Shown one piece after another: positions 43,675 to 56,318 of a stretch of DNA of 64,000 bases. Origin of the DNA: JAPOUP01 sp965199865 (lineage in GTDB: Bacteria; Pseudomonadota; Alphaproteobacteria; Rhodobacterales; Rhodobacteraceae); contig CBDATU010000011.1 of the NCBI GenBank assembly GCA_965199865.1, positions 930,001 through 994,000 of the forward strand, read 5' to 3'. The notes under the pieces were generated by a model. It ran no database searches, was not told the origin of the DNA, and worked only from the letters and a program-made list of their open reading frames with translations. How positions within the stretch are numbered: the first letter of the stretch is position 1; each line of letters begins with the position of its first letter. A program made the position numbers and the translations under genes.

Positions 43675-43752
43675 ATGACCCTCGACGAGCTGAAACTCCG
43701 CCACAGCACGCTTCTGGCCGCGCGCCATAGCGGAACACGGTCTGTGAGCTAG
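43675..43752 (+). pseudogene. Possible phage head-tail joining protein stub
   Basis: A 25-codon frame reading MTLDELKLRHSTLLAARHSG TRSVS. Small phage gpW-type head-tail joining proteins commonly open with a MTL.DLKAQRDALL.AR.SG pattern. The frame stops where the rest would follow. The match is short and could be chance. Confidence 0.3.
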
Positions 43753-43919
43753 TGTCTGCCAGAAAACACCCAGGATTTGCTAACCGGTCGCCTTCATGCC
43801 GGATTCTGGTGACGAAAAATCAGGCATTCTGACCCATGTAGGGGTCGATTTCAGCGTCCCGGACGCCAGAAATGCTCCCTGATACCGTTTTTTTCGCCGG
43901 ACATCTGGTGCTCCAGACA

Positions 43920-45420
43920 CAGGTCTTCATACCCAGAGCCTGTGGGCCGGAAAGGAGAGAATTGCCATCGCTTCAGGCTCTGCGTCGGCAGCGTTCGAGA
44001 AGGCGAAGCCTCTCCGGTTCCCTGTCACGCAACCGGCGGCTAGGACGGTGCAGGCTGGCACCAGGGACCGACAGCGCCACCGTGCGTTCGAAACCGTCCG
44101 CAACGTGGGTGCGCATACGGTCAGGCCCATGATGTTCGAGACAGCTGATCGCCGGTTCAGCCGCCGGGTGTGCCTTGCGCGCCGCAGCAAAGTCCCTGTC
44201 GGCGGCACGCTCCCGTTCCTCCCTGCCGAGAAGGCCCTTGCGGGGAAGCGCGTTGACGTCGGGAAGACCATCAGGCACAGCACGGTTGTCCGGACCGTGA
44301 AACCTGCGATCAGGGCTACGGACACGCAGGTCAGGATCGAGCGCCTGGGTCTCCCTGACCATCGGCTGCACGACATCCACATCAACGTCCTGCCACATGA
44401 TCCTGTGGTGAAGCACAGACTGGTCCTGGTCTTCAGTCATGCAGACCGGGACGCCAGGCTCCACCGGGCAACGCGCCCTGCCCCTGGAAATCCACCGCGG
44501 GCGCTCCCCGGATATCGGGAACGTCCTCTCCGCGTGCGGGATCTTCCCATCCTTCGGCAGACGCCTGTCAACCCGGTCAACCTGACGCAGCGCATGGCCG
44601 ACAGATCGTTCAGCGCCAGCCAGTTCCCACGGATGCGCGCGCACCCGGGAAAGTTCATCGAGTGCCCCTCGTGCCCGCTTCACAGGCCCGTCGCCCACGA
44701 AGGGACAGTCCTTCACCGGATATTTCCGTCGCCCGCCACGACGGGTCGATCCGACCGCGCTGAAACAGAACCTCACAAGGATGTGCCGACAGACGCGCTG
44801 ACGCCAGCCCGACGGTCCATACCTGGCGGGACCGCGCGCGGTCCCGCGGACCAGACAGCGCATCGCATCCCACAGCAGGTTCACATCCGTCGGGTGATGA
44901 ACATCGGTCGTGACAGCAGACGGATCACCGCGCCCGCGCAATCGCCCGCCAGGCCTTTTCCCGCGACCGCATGGCCGCTCTCCACCACCAGACGGCCGAC
45001 CTCACCCAACAGCTCCGGCGACGGCAACGGAACACTGTCCACGATCCTCTGGTACCCGTGGCAGGTCCCGTCAAACGGGCTGCCGTGACCCATCATCCCG
45101 CGCACCTCACGAAACCCGTTGGCGGGAGAGTGGAGCCGGTCGAAGTCGCGGCTGAGACCCTCCCTGAGAACCCCCGGCACAAGGACCTTCCACAAATCCA
45201 TGCCAGGACGACCGGACCTGCGGCTGGTGCCCGCCTGAAAATGCGCCTCAGGCAGGTCAAGCGACTTCCCGCGCGTCTCCCCGGTCGCATGAGGATGCCG
45301 CAGCCCACGCAGAACCATCGGCATGTCGTCGCGCGACCTGATATCCAGCCTGATCCTGCCAGCATCGACTTCACTAGGTCGAAGCTGTTGGTTCCTGACC
45401 TCTCCCTTGGCACCTCACGC
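43920..45420 (-). pseudogene. ISNCY-family transposase, heavily degraded
   Basis: Reading leftward, two overlapping frames carry the order expected of an ISNCY transposase. The first has MDLWKVLVPGVLREGLSRDF DRLHSPAN, GYQRIVDSVPLPSPELLGEV and GRLVVESGHAVAGK. The second has TDVHHPTDVNLLWDAMRCLV, then IMWQDVDVDVVQPMVRETQA, and SPDRRFHGPDNRAVPDGLPD VNALPRKG. It closes with HGPDRMRTHVADGFERTVAL SVPGASLHR. Frame changes and substitutions are frequent, so it cannot make protein. The element's ends were not identified. Confidence 0.75.
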
Positions 45421-45513
45421 CGCGAAGATTGCCGGATATGGACCCAATGTCAGGCGAATCCACTGAACATGGCGTATCTCCACAACTGAAACATCCCTGT
45501 TTATTCCGACGAA

Positions 45514-46100
45514 TCAATGTGTTGACAGTTTCCTTGCAGGCACTAGCCCGGTCTGCGCCTGCGTGTTGGAAACGGAGCCAATCAGCCTCAGCACCACGTC
45601 ATGGTTGGCCGCACCGTCCCCGGATTTCACCTGAACACATATGCGGTCCTCGCCAAGCCCAAGCGTTCCGCCGGCGGCGAGGATGTCCACGCCACCGTCA
45701 GGACCGGGCGGCGACACCTTTGTCGTATATCCCTCGATGCGCAGTATCTCGGCGAAAAGGTCGGCCAGCGCATGCCCGGCGAACTCGGATTTGATAAGAG
45801 AAACGATCTGCTGGTTCGCGATGTCCTCGATATCGGTCGCGTAGTCTTCAGCCTCCGCGTCGTCCTCGGCGGGCTCTCCGAATGCGACACCTTGTTTGCC
45901 TAGAAGCGCACTAGGATCACTGCCGGTTTCCAGTACCACGCGCACGCGTTAAGCGCCGAATTGCGCTTGATCTCGCAGATGGTCAAGAATGCGCCGAAGG
46001 AGTAGCGCAGATCCTGCTTGAAACTGTCGCGAGGAACGGATTCCTCTTTCCACGCAACAGTACGCGAATGCCGGTACGGATCGTTTGTATCGAAAAAAGA
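45514..46100 (-). pseudogene. Mrr-type restriction endonuclease remnant
   Basis: The C-terminal catalytic half reads GHALADLFAEILRIEGYTTK, VSPPGPDGGVDILAAGG and DRICVQVKSGD. This is the Mrr pattern with catalytic Asp (GGVDI) and the QxK (QVK), and the nuclease fold cleaves modified DNA. The frame ends abruptly after NTQAQTGL, where intact relatives continue. An N-terminal part (VAWKEESVPRDSFKQDLRYS FGAFLTICEIKRN) lies in another frame; one missing base at about 45950 (CTTAACGC for CTTGAACGC) accounts for the shift. The N-terminal end merges into the truncated hsdS at about 46117. Confidence 0.75.
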
Positions 46101-46116
46101 GTCGCAACCGCGAAGA

Positions 46117-47135
46117 TTATACGCCCTTCGACCGCCGGTTGGCCTCGGCGACAAACGGGCGTGAACGAAGCAACAGGTCGAGGTGCCTGAACGTAAAATG
46201 ATTCCCGGTCGGCGCATAAACGCCGTAGGACGGGCTTATCAGCCCGTCCAGCGGGCTCACACCAAGAGCACCCATCCACGCCCACATGGTGTTGACGGCG
46301 ACATCTCCCTTGAAGACGAGTTTGTATCCTTCCATGCTCTCGGCAAGGAACATGTTCACGTCTTTCTCGACCCGCGACGTGACGCCGGTGATGTGGGATA
46401 CAGTGAGTAGTTCTTCCTCGCCGGTTACGTTTCGCGTATCACGCTCGCGAAACAGGAATTTCGCCCGGCGTACTTTCTACCCGGAAGGCTGTACGTCGAA
46501 CCATCCGCGCTCGCCCCCGGATGAATCGCCAAGAATCGAACCGGTGACAGCCATTACATTGAGCGCAGTTTTCTTCTCATTCACAAGGCTGAGGAAACGT
46601 TCGCGCTTCTCGATCAACTTATCATTGCGGTCGGTCTTTCGGTTGAAAGACGCGCGATGGCCTTTTAAGTGGGGAGATCGGGGCAATGGAGGGCCAAGCT
46701 CTTTATCCCACTAAGGGCCATGCCGTATCGCGTAATGCCATACGCGGAATTCGAGAAGTGATCCTTGGCTTGGACGGACTGGAGTCCCCAAAACAAAAAA
46801 TCGCCGCACATCACGTCAGGCTTCGCACGCAAGAGCGAGAGGTGATAGCCGCAAACAAGATCGTCAGCAGTCCCTCTGACATAAGCGGGAACACCAATGT
46901 CCAGCCGATCCTCAGAGTCCTTCGTGATAATCACGTCGCCAACGCGAAGCCCAAAGCGTTCTATCTCTGCCTTTGTCGCTGAGCCAGCGCTAAATTCAAG
47001 ATCGGCGTCTATGAAGTCATTCTTATAGACATCAACGTAGTTGCAGAGCCGAACAGGTATCTCCGACTCGTCAACGATTTTATCGACGTTGCTGTTCGTC
47101 ACTGTTGCCAAGTGGCGAAGAAGCATAATTCTCAC
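46117..47135 (-). pseudogene. hsdS: Type I restriction specificity subunit hsdS, broken
   Basis: The first target-recognition domain is in one frame (RHLATVTNSNVDKIVDESEI, then ERFGLRVGDVIITKDSEDRL and CGYHLSLLRAKPDVMCGDFL), ending at 46665. The conserved helical spacer (KTDRNDKLIEKRERFLSLVN EKKTAL) and the second domain (EELLTVSHITGVTSRVEKDV, FKGDVAVNTMWAWMGALGVS and GLISPSYGVYAP) follow in a second frame, interrupted by an in-frame TAG near 46477. The C-terminal 100 or so residues are missing, cut off where the Mrr remnant begins. At least three lesions make it inactive. Confidence 0.85.
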
Positions 47136-48200
47136 GCCGCCACCTCCTTCAGCAGCCCGGCGATCTCGGCCTCAAGCTGCTTCAGTTCGTCGTCAATCTT
47201 TTCCAACAAGCGCGGCGGGACGTATTTGTAGAAGTGGCGGTTGAAGTTGATCTCGTAGCCGACGCGGCCAACTTCACCTTCGCAGGCGTCGGTGTGGCTT
47301 TCGTCAACCCATGCGTCTGTCACGAGGGGCGTGAATTCGCACGCGACGAAGTCGCGCAAGTCCTCTTTCAGCGGCACAAGCTCGTGGTCGCGCAGATCCG
47401 TTCGGGATTGCCCTTGCCGTCTGTGCAGATGTCCGCGTCCTTGTCGCGTTCGGACAAGGCGGACAGGATCGCCTTCTTCACGGGCGCGCCCGGGCTTCAA
47501 CCCGGCGTCCTTGAGCGCCTTGTTCAGGGTCTTCCGGAATTCGGCCCGGTTCGTTAACAGCGTTGTCGGCAGGTGGTCGGAAAGCGCGTCAATCAGTTCC
47601 CGTTGCCCGACCTCGTCGAGCATCTGGATTGCTCTTTCCTCGGCCAACCGCGCGAGACGTGCCGGGCTCGCCTGAAAGTTCAGACGCAAGGGCCGTTCAA
47701 TGCGGATTTCGCGAAAGCCGAAAGCCGTCGTATCGAAGAATTTGGAATAGTCACCCCGATCCTCCAGCCCTTCGCCGTTGAGCATGTCTGCAAATATGCG
47801 GACGATTTCGCGCCGCGCTTCCACCGGTATCTCCCGGCGCTTGGAGCCGAGACTCCGTCGCATCGACTGCCAGAACCGCTCGGAGCCGGCGTCGATCAGT
47901 TAAATCTTGCCGCGCCACTCGGGCCACTTGCGGTTATTCAGCAGCCAGACATAGGTCTGGATACCGGTGTTGTAGAAGATGTCTATCGGCAGGGCGACGA
48001 TCGCCTCGATCCAGTCGTTCTCCAGCATCCAGCGGCGAATCTCGCTTTCGCCGGATGCCGCCCCGCCCGTGAACAGGGGTGCAGGGGTGAGCCGTTCATG
48101 ACGATGCCGACGCGTGAGTCCTGTTCGTCATCCCGCATCTTGGAAATCATGTGCTGGAGAAACAGAAGCTGCCCGTCGGAGATTCGCGGCAGCCCCGCGC
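47132..48200 (-). pseudogene. hsdM: Type I restriction methyltransferase hsdM, broken and 5'-truncated
   Basis: Only the C-terminal half of HsdM is present. It begins GAGLPRISDGQLLFLQHMIS, then VGIVMNGSPL, where a tandem 8-bp duplication (CAGGGGTG at 48074-48089) shifts the frame. SGESEIRRWMLENDWIEAIV and YNTGIQTYVWLLNNRKWPEW follow, then an in-frame TAA at about 47900 in place of a Gln codon. The remainder, MRRSLGSKRREIPVEARREI to INFNRHFYKYVPPRLLEKID, is open except for a frame disturbance near 47420-47470. It overlaps hsdS by 4 bases, the normal hsdM-hsdS coupling. No hsdR is seen. The N-terminal domain and NPPF motif are absent. Confidence 0.85.
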
Positions 48201-48368
48201 CCTGGGCCGGCCCGCAGGCTTCGCCCCGCTGGCTCGGACGGGCACGATGTCGCCGTTGGCGAGCGATCGGAAGGTCTCGACGACATAGCGCTCGTCATCG
48301 AGGCCGCTGCCGACGAAACGGGTGAGATAGGTGCGCGCGTCGCCGTGCGGTGCCAGTGCCGCCTGCAT
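48147..48368 (-). pseudogene. Unknown gene, 5' end only, joined to hsdM remnant
   Basis: The ATG at 48368 has a good ribosome binding site (GAAGGA, 8 bases upstream). It gives MQAALAPHGDARTYLTRFVG, then SGLDDERYVVETFRSLANGD IVPVRASG. After about 48225 the frame enters hsdM-derived DNA and stops at 48147. I do not recognise the family. It appears to be the start of a gene decapitated by the deletion that also removed the N-terminal half of hsdM. Confidence 0.45.
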
Positions 48369-48701
48369 AGTGCCGTTCCTTCGCAAAGGTGAAAGGGGAC
48401 GGCGGCCGCACTCCCTCCGGAGCGCCGACCGCCGCTCCGGTCACGGCCCGGCCCCGCCTCCAGATGGTGCGCGGCAATCGGGTGGCACAGGCAAGCGACG
48501 GGCGCCCGGATAGCCATATGCGTGGAAACGGGCGCGCGACGATCCCCGTCGCTGCCGTGAGGCCTGCGCCATCACGTCCCCGTCACCCCGTGACCGAACG
48601 AACACAAACCGCCGGCGGCTACGCGGATTCGCGGATGCGCCGGACTCATAACGAATCCGCTTACACTATGCTTACGGGGCATTTGGCGAAGCCGGGGCCG
48701 G
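48369..48701. other. Gap between island remnants and the rRNA terminator
   Basis: About 330 bases without a supported gene. Open frames on both strands lack family-like sequence. A promoter for the truncated gene at 48368 would lie here. Confidence 0.35.
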
Positions 48702-48740
48702 CAAACAAAAGCCCTTGAAAACATCAATGTTTGCAAGGGT
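48702..48740 (-). terminator. Rho-independent terminator of the rRNA operon
   Basis: On the minus strand a near-perfect hairpin (CCCTTGCAAACAT / ATGTTTTCAAGGG, one mismatch, 2-base loop) is followed by CTTTTGTTT. It begins 7 bases after the CCA end of tRNA-fMet, the last gene of the operon. Confidence 0.8.
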
Positions 48741-48745
48741 CTGGA

Positions 48746-48823
<78 letters not shown>

Positions 48824-48888
48824 CCAGTTCTGGGCTCCAGTCACTCAGACCGGGACCGAATCATAGAGAGATACCGAAGATCTTTCCA

Positions 48889-49006
48889 GGCTTGGCGATG
48901 ACCTACTCTCCCACGCCTTGAGACGCAGTACCATCGGCGCTGCGGTGCTTAACGGCCGAGTTCGGGATGGGATCGGGTGTTTCACTCGCGCTATGATCAC
49001 CAAACC
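48889..49006 (-). rRNA. rrf: 5S ribosomal RNA
   Basis: About 118 bases with the conserved CCCGATCCCATCCCGAACTC core and the closing GGCGTGGGAGAGTAGGTC. A 12-bp inverted repeat brackets it (GAAGATCTTTCC at 48876-48887 and GGAAAGATCTTC at 49008-49019) and would pair into a processing stem. Exact ends are estimated from that stem. Confidence 0.92.
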
Positions 49007-49111
49007 AGGAAAGATCTTCCGCATTGACACGCATTTCGGTCATGGCGACTGAAATGCGTGTCCAAGTCAAGCAGTGTGTGCTCTCAATCCCCGGAAGTCT
49101 GGCTTCCACTG

Positions 49112-51908
<2,797 letters not shown>

Positions 51909-52239
51909 CTTGATCCAGAAGAAGACAGGCTTCCTCTGATGGCCATCCCACCTTGCGGGATGGCACGGATCAAGAGCATCACTTTCCCGCCTCCCTGGCT
52001 GGTTCGCCAGGAAGGATTTGCATGCCCGGACGGGCATGCGGGTTAGTGTACTTGACTTGGAAGGTTCCGTGCTTCGCCGGACGAACCGGCTGACCTTCCC
52101 TCACGCGGGACGGTCAGCACGAAACCGATATGTATCTCTCTATACGATGTCAGTCGCGGCGGGCTTCCTGGGGAATCCCGCAGCGATCCATCCAGGCTGG
52201 ATGGCAAAGCCGCGACGGCTTTGCAATCCAGTCCGGCAC
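51909..52239. other. 23S-tRNA-Ala spacer
   Basis: About 330 bases of transcribed spacer. It holds inverted repeats, including GCCATCCC / GGGATGGC at 51940-51965 and a strong stem around GGCAAAGCC / GGCTTTGC at 52201-52224, likely parts of rRNA processing stems. No gene is present. Confidence 0.6.
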
Positions 52240-52315
52240 TGGTGGAGCCTACCGGGATCGAACCGGTGACCTCCTGATTGCAAATCAGGCGCTCTCCCAT
52301 CTGAGCTAAGGCCCC
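52240..52315 (-). tRNA. tRNA-Ala (TGC)
   Basis: 76 bases, 5' GGGGCCTTAGCTCAGATGGG, anticodon TGC in TTTGCAA, T arm GGTTCGATCCC, and encoded CCA. It lies in the 16S-23S spacer after tRNA-Ile. Confidence 0.96.
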
Positions 52316-52333
52316 GTGTCCATTTCCCATTCA

Positions 52334-52410
<77 letters not shown>

Positions 52411-52534
52411 GGTTAACGAGCGGCAGCTCGTTGCAGGTTCTGAAGAGATATGGGGACGGCCTGGTCATTTCAGATGTGTCCCGAAGGACTGCTAAGTTAG
52501 TCCATGTGGCCGACAGATCGACCAGCCAGGACCT

Positions 52535-54008
<1,474 letters not shown>

Positions 54009-54386
54009 AAAGACCGTTACCGGCCTGTCCTTGACGTTCGAACCCCTGCACATCTCAACCGTCCTCATTGAGGACGGAAAAGTTCCTGTTTCACGTGCAA
54101 TCGTTCCGGAGAACGAAGTCCGTCAAACAGTGAAGCTGACACTCCGGTCATCGGCCAAAGCCTACGGAGCCGATATACAGGGTCGATCCATCGCGAAGAC
54201 CAGACCGCCCGCATATCCCTTCAGATACCAGCGATGTCAAAGAGCCGCACGGACAAACTCAGCCGAAAGCGCAGCAACTGTAGCTGGCACACCCGACCTC
54301 ACGCATCCCTGCAATTCCATGCGCCACCTCGCCATTTCGGCTCGCCCGACGCACCGGTAAACGCCTTGGCGCAACCGGTAAGGGCC
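54009..54386 (-). other. rRNA leader
   Basis: The 16S gene starts about 380 bases downstream of the promoter at 54.39-54.44 kb. This stretch would be the transcribed leader with antitermination and processing signals. Short open frames in it have no family-like sequence. Confidence 0.5.
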
Positions 54387-54445
54387 TATCTACGTTGCCC
54401 CGAAGCTGCCGACAAGTGATTTTTTCAAAAAAACTTAATTTTTTT
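54387..54445 (-). promoter_or_regulatory. rRNA operon promoter with A/T-rich upstream element
   Basis: On the minus strand TTGTCG (54410-54415) and TAGATA (54387-54392) are separated by exactly 17 bases. Immediately upstream lies a long A/T tract (54420-54445, AAAAAAATTAAGTTTTTTTG), strikingly unlike the GC-rich surroundings and typical of UP elements that drive strong rRNA transcription. Confidence 0.7.
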
Positions 54446-54551
54446 CCGCCCCCGGATTTTCTCCAAAATCTGGTGGTCAACATGCATGACGCACCAATGC
54501 TTTGACCGTTTCGAAAGCCATTCCCTGAACCGCACCGCTCTGCCCCCAATC

Positions 54552-55160
54552 TCAGGCCGAGCTGCGCCGACGCTGCGGCACCAGCCTTGCGGCAAGGAGA
54601 ATCACAATGACGGCCAGATAGATCATCGGCTCCAGTTGCCAGCCCTTGACCACCATAAGGAAGTGTACGCCGGCCAACAGTACCGCACCATATACCAGCC
54701 GGTGCAGGCGGCGCCACCGAAGGGGACCGAGCCTTCGGAGTGAGAGGTTGTTTGACGTCACTGCCAGGGGAATGAGCGTCGCGAATCCGGCCATGCCAAT
54801 GGTGATGTAGGGACGTTTCAGTATGTCAGCCCAGATCTGGCTCAATATCTGAACGTCGAGAAACAGCCAGATACAGAGGTGGAGAAGCACATAGGAGAAG
54901 GCGACCACCCCGATGGCGCGCCGGAAACGGATGAGATTCACGCCGGAAAACACTCTCAGTGGCGTTACCGCCAGACCCAGAATCAGCAATTGCAGCGCGA
55001 ACTCACCGCACAGATGTTCCAGGGCCTTAATCGGTTCCGGGCCTAGACCACCGGACAGCCCCTGATAGAACCACCAGACCGCCGGGAACGGCGCTACGAT
55101 ATAGAGAAGGCCTGGCGGCAGTCGCCTAGAAGCATTGTTTATTCTTTGTACAATCGACAT
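54552..55160 (-). CDS. msrQ: MsrQ, heme b membrane subunit of periplasmic methionine sulfoxide reductase
   Basis: A 202-residue membrane protein of the ferric-reductase-like family with about six helices. It passes electrons from the quinone pool or a flavin reductase to MsrP. Heme-ligand histidines lie in YVLLHLCIWLF and RRLHRLVYGAVLLAGVHFL; the family block RRAIGVVAFSYVLLH is intact. The start at 55160 (MSIVQR) is preferred; a frame start 4 codons earlier is possible. It lies about 120 bases downstream of msrP in the same direction. Confidence 0.9.
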   Translation of the reverse strand: MSIVQRINNASRRLPPGLLYIVAPFPAVWWFYQGLSGGLGPEPIKALEHLCGEFALQLLILGLAVTPLRVFSGVNLIRFRRAIGVVAFSYVLLHLCIWLFLDVQILSQIWADILKRPYITIGMAGFATLIPLAVTSNNLSLRRLGPLRWRRLHRLVYGAVLLAGVHFLMVVKGWQLEPMIYLAVIVILLAARLVPQRRRSSA

Positions 55161-55281
55161 ACCGCCAGCCACAGCGCCGCTCCTCTTCCGAAAACGGGGC
55201 CTGCCCCCGATTGGTCATTCCGCCAGTACGTGACATGTTCTGACCGAGCAGGCCAAACGGCATGCTCCAGCGCACCAGTGG

Positions 55282-56211
55282 TCAGTAAAACTTAGCGAGA
55301 TCCATGCCGTCATAAAGGCTTGCCACCTCTTCCTGATAGCCGTTGAACATCTTTGTCGGAACCCGGCGCGCGAACAGCCCGCCACCGATCTTCCGTTCAC
55401 TGGCCTGGCTCCAGCGAGGGTGGCTTACATCCGGATTCACGTTCGAATAGAAGCCATATTCCCTTGCATTTGCCATATTCCAGCTTGTGGGCGGCTCCTC
55501 CTCGGTTAGAGTGACCCTCACGATCGACTTGATTGACTTGAATCCGTATTTCCAGGGTACGACAAGCCGGATCGGCGCACCGTTCTGTTTGGGCATGGGC
55601 TCGTCATATAGCCCTGTCGCCAGAATGGTCAGCGGATGCATCGCCTCATCCAGCCTCAGACCCTCTCGGTACGGCCATTCCAGCACGCCATAGCGCTGCC
55701 CGACCATCTCTTCCGGCCGCACAAGCGTCTCAAAGGCGACATAACGGGCCGATGGCTGGACTCCGACGCGTTCCAGCAGATCCGCCAGTTCAAAGCCAAC
55801 CCAGGGAACCACCATCGACCATGCCTCGACGCAGCGGAATCGATAGATGCGCTCTTCCAGCTCCACCGACGCCATTATGTCGTCGAATGAATAGTCACCC
55901 GGCTTATCCACCAGCCCGTCAATCCTGACGGTCCAGGGATCAATCGTGAGTTTTTCCGCGTAGCGCGAGGGATCGTCCTTTCCGGTTCCGAACTCATAAA
56001 AGTTGTTGTAGCTTGTGATATCCTCAAACGAATTCGGCTCTTCATCCGTCGAGTAACGGCTCGGAGCGGCGCCAAGCTTTGCGAAAGCTGGTGCTGCGAC
56101 CGCTCCCAGCGTCACAGCACCTGCCCCGGCCATCAACTGCCGTCGGTTCAGATAGGCTTGCCTAGGCGTTACATCTGACCAGTTGAGGTCGTTTTTCCAG
56201 CGTCCGGCCAT
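55282..56211 (-). CDS. msrP: MsrP, molybdopterin-dependent protein-methionine-sulfoxide reductase
   Basis: A 309-residue periplasmic enzyme that repairs oxidised methionine in envelope proteins. The start at 56211 has GGAGG upstream. Its N-terminus carries a twin-arginine signal (LNRRQLMAGAGAVTLGAVAA). The molybdenum-ligating Cys lies in YRFRCVEAWSMVVPW; further family blocks are NNFYEFGTGKDDPSRYAEKL, LVVPWKYGFKSIKSIVRV and PPTSWNMANAREYGFYSNV. It is intact, and the first gene of msrPQ. Confidence 0.93.
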   Translation of the reverse strand: MAGRWKNDLNWSDVTPRQAYLNRRQLMAGAGAVTLGAVAAPAFAKLGAAPSRYSTDEEPNSFEDITSYNNFYEFGTGKDDPSRYAEKLTIDPWTVRIDGLVDKPGDYSFDDIMASVELEERIYRFRCVEAWSMVVPWVGFELADLLERVGVQPSARYVAFETLVRPEEMVGQRYGVLEWPYREGLRLDEAMHPLTILATGLYDEPMPKQNGAPIRLVVPWKYGFKSIKSIVRVTLTEEEPPTSWNMANAREYGFYSNVNPDVSHPRWSQASERKIGGGLFARRVPTKMFNGYQEEVASLYDGMDLAKFY

Positions 56212-56318
56212 GGAACCCTCCAAAGTTAACATTGCGTCTGATATAACCATGACCGCTGGATTCACCTACTCAACAAACGTTCACAATCACGTCGGAGAAC
56301 GTTTCAGGAATCCACCAT

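Noticed and set aside
44048..45088. 346-codon plus-strand frame in the island
   Set aside because: Antisense of the degraded ISNCY transposase, which has clear family sequence on the minus strand.
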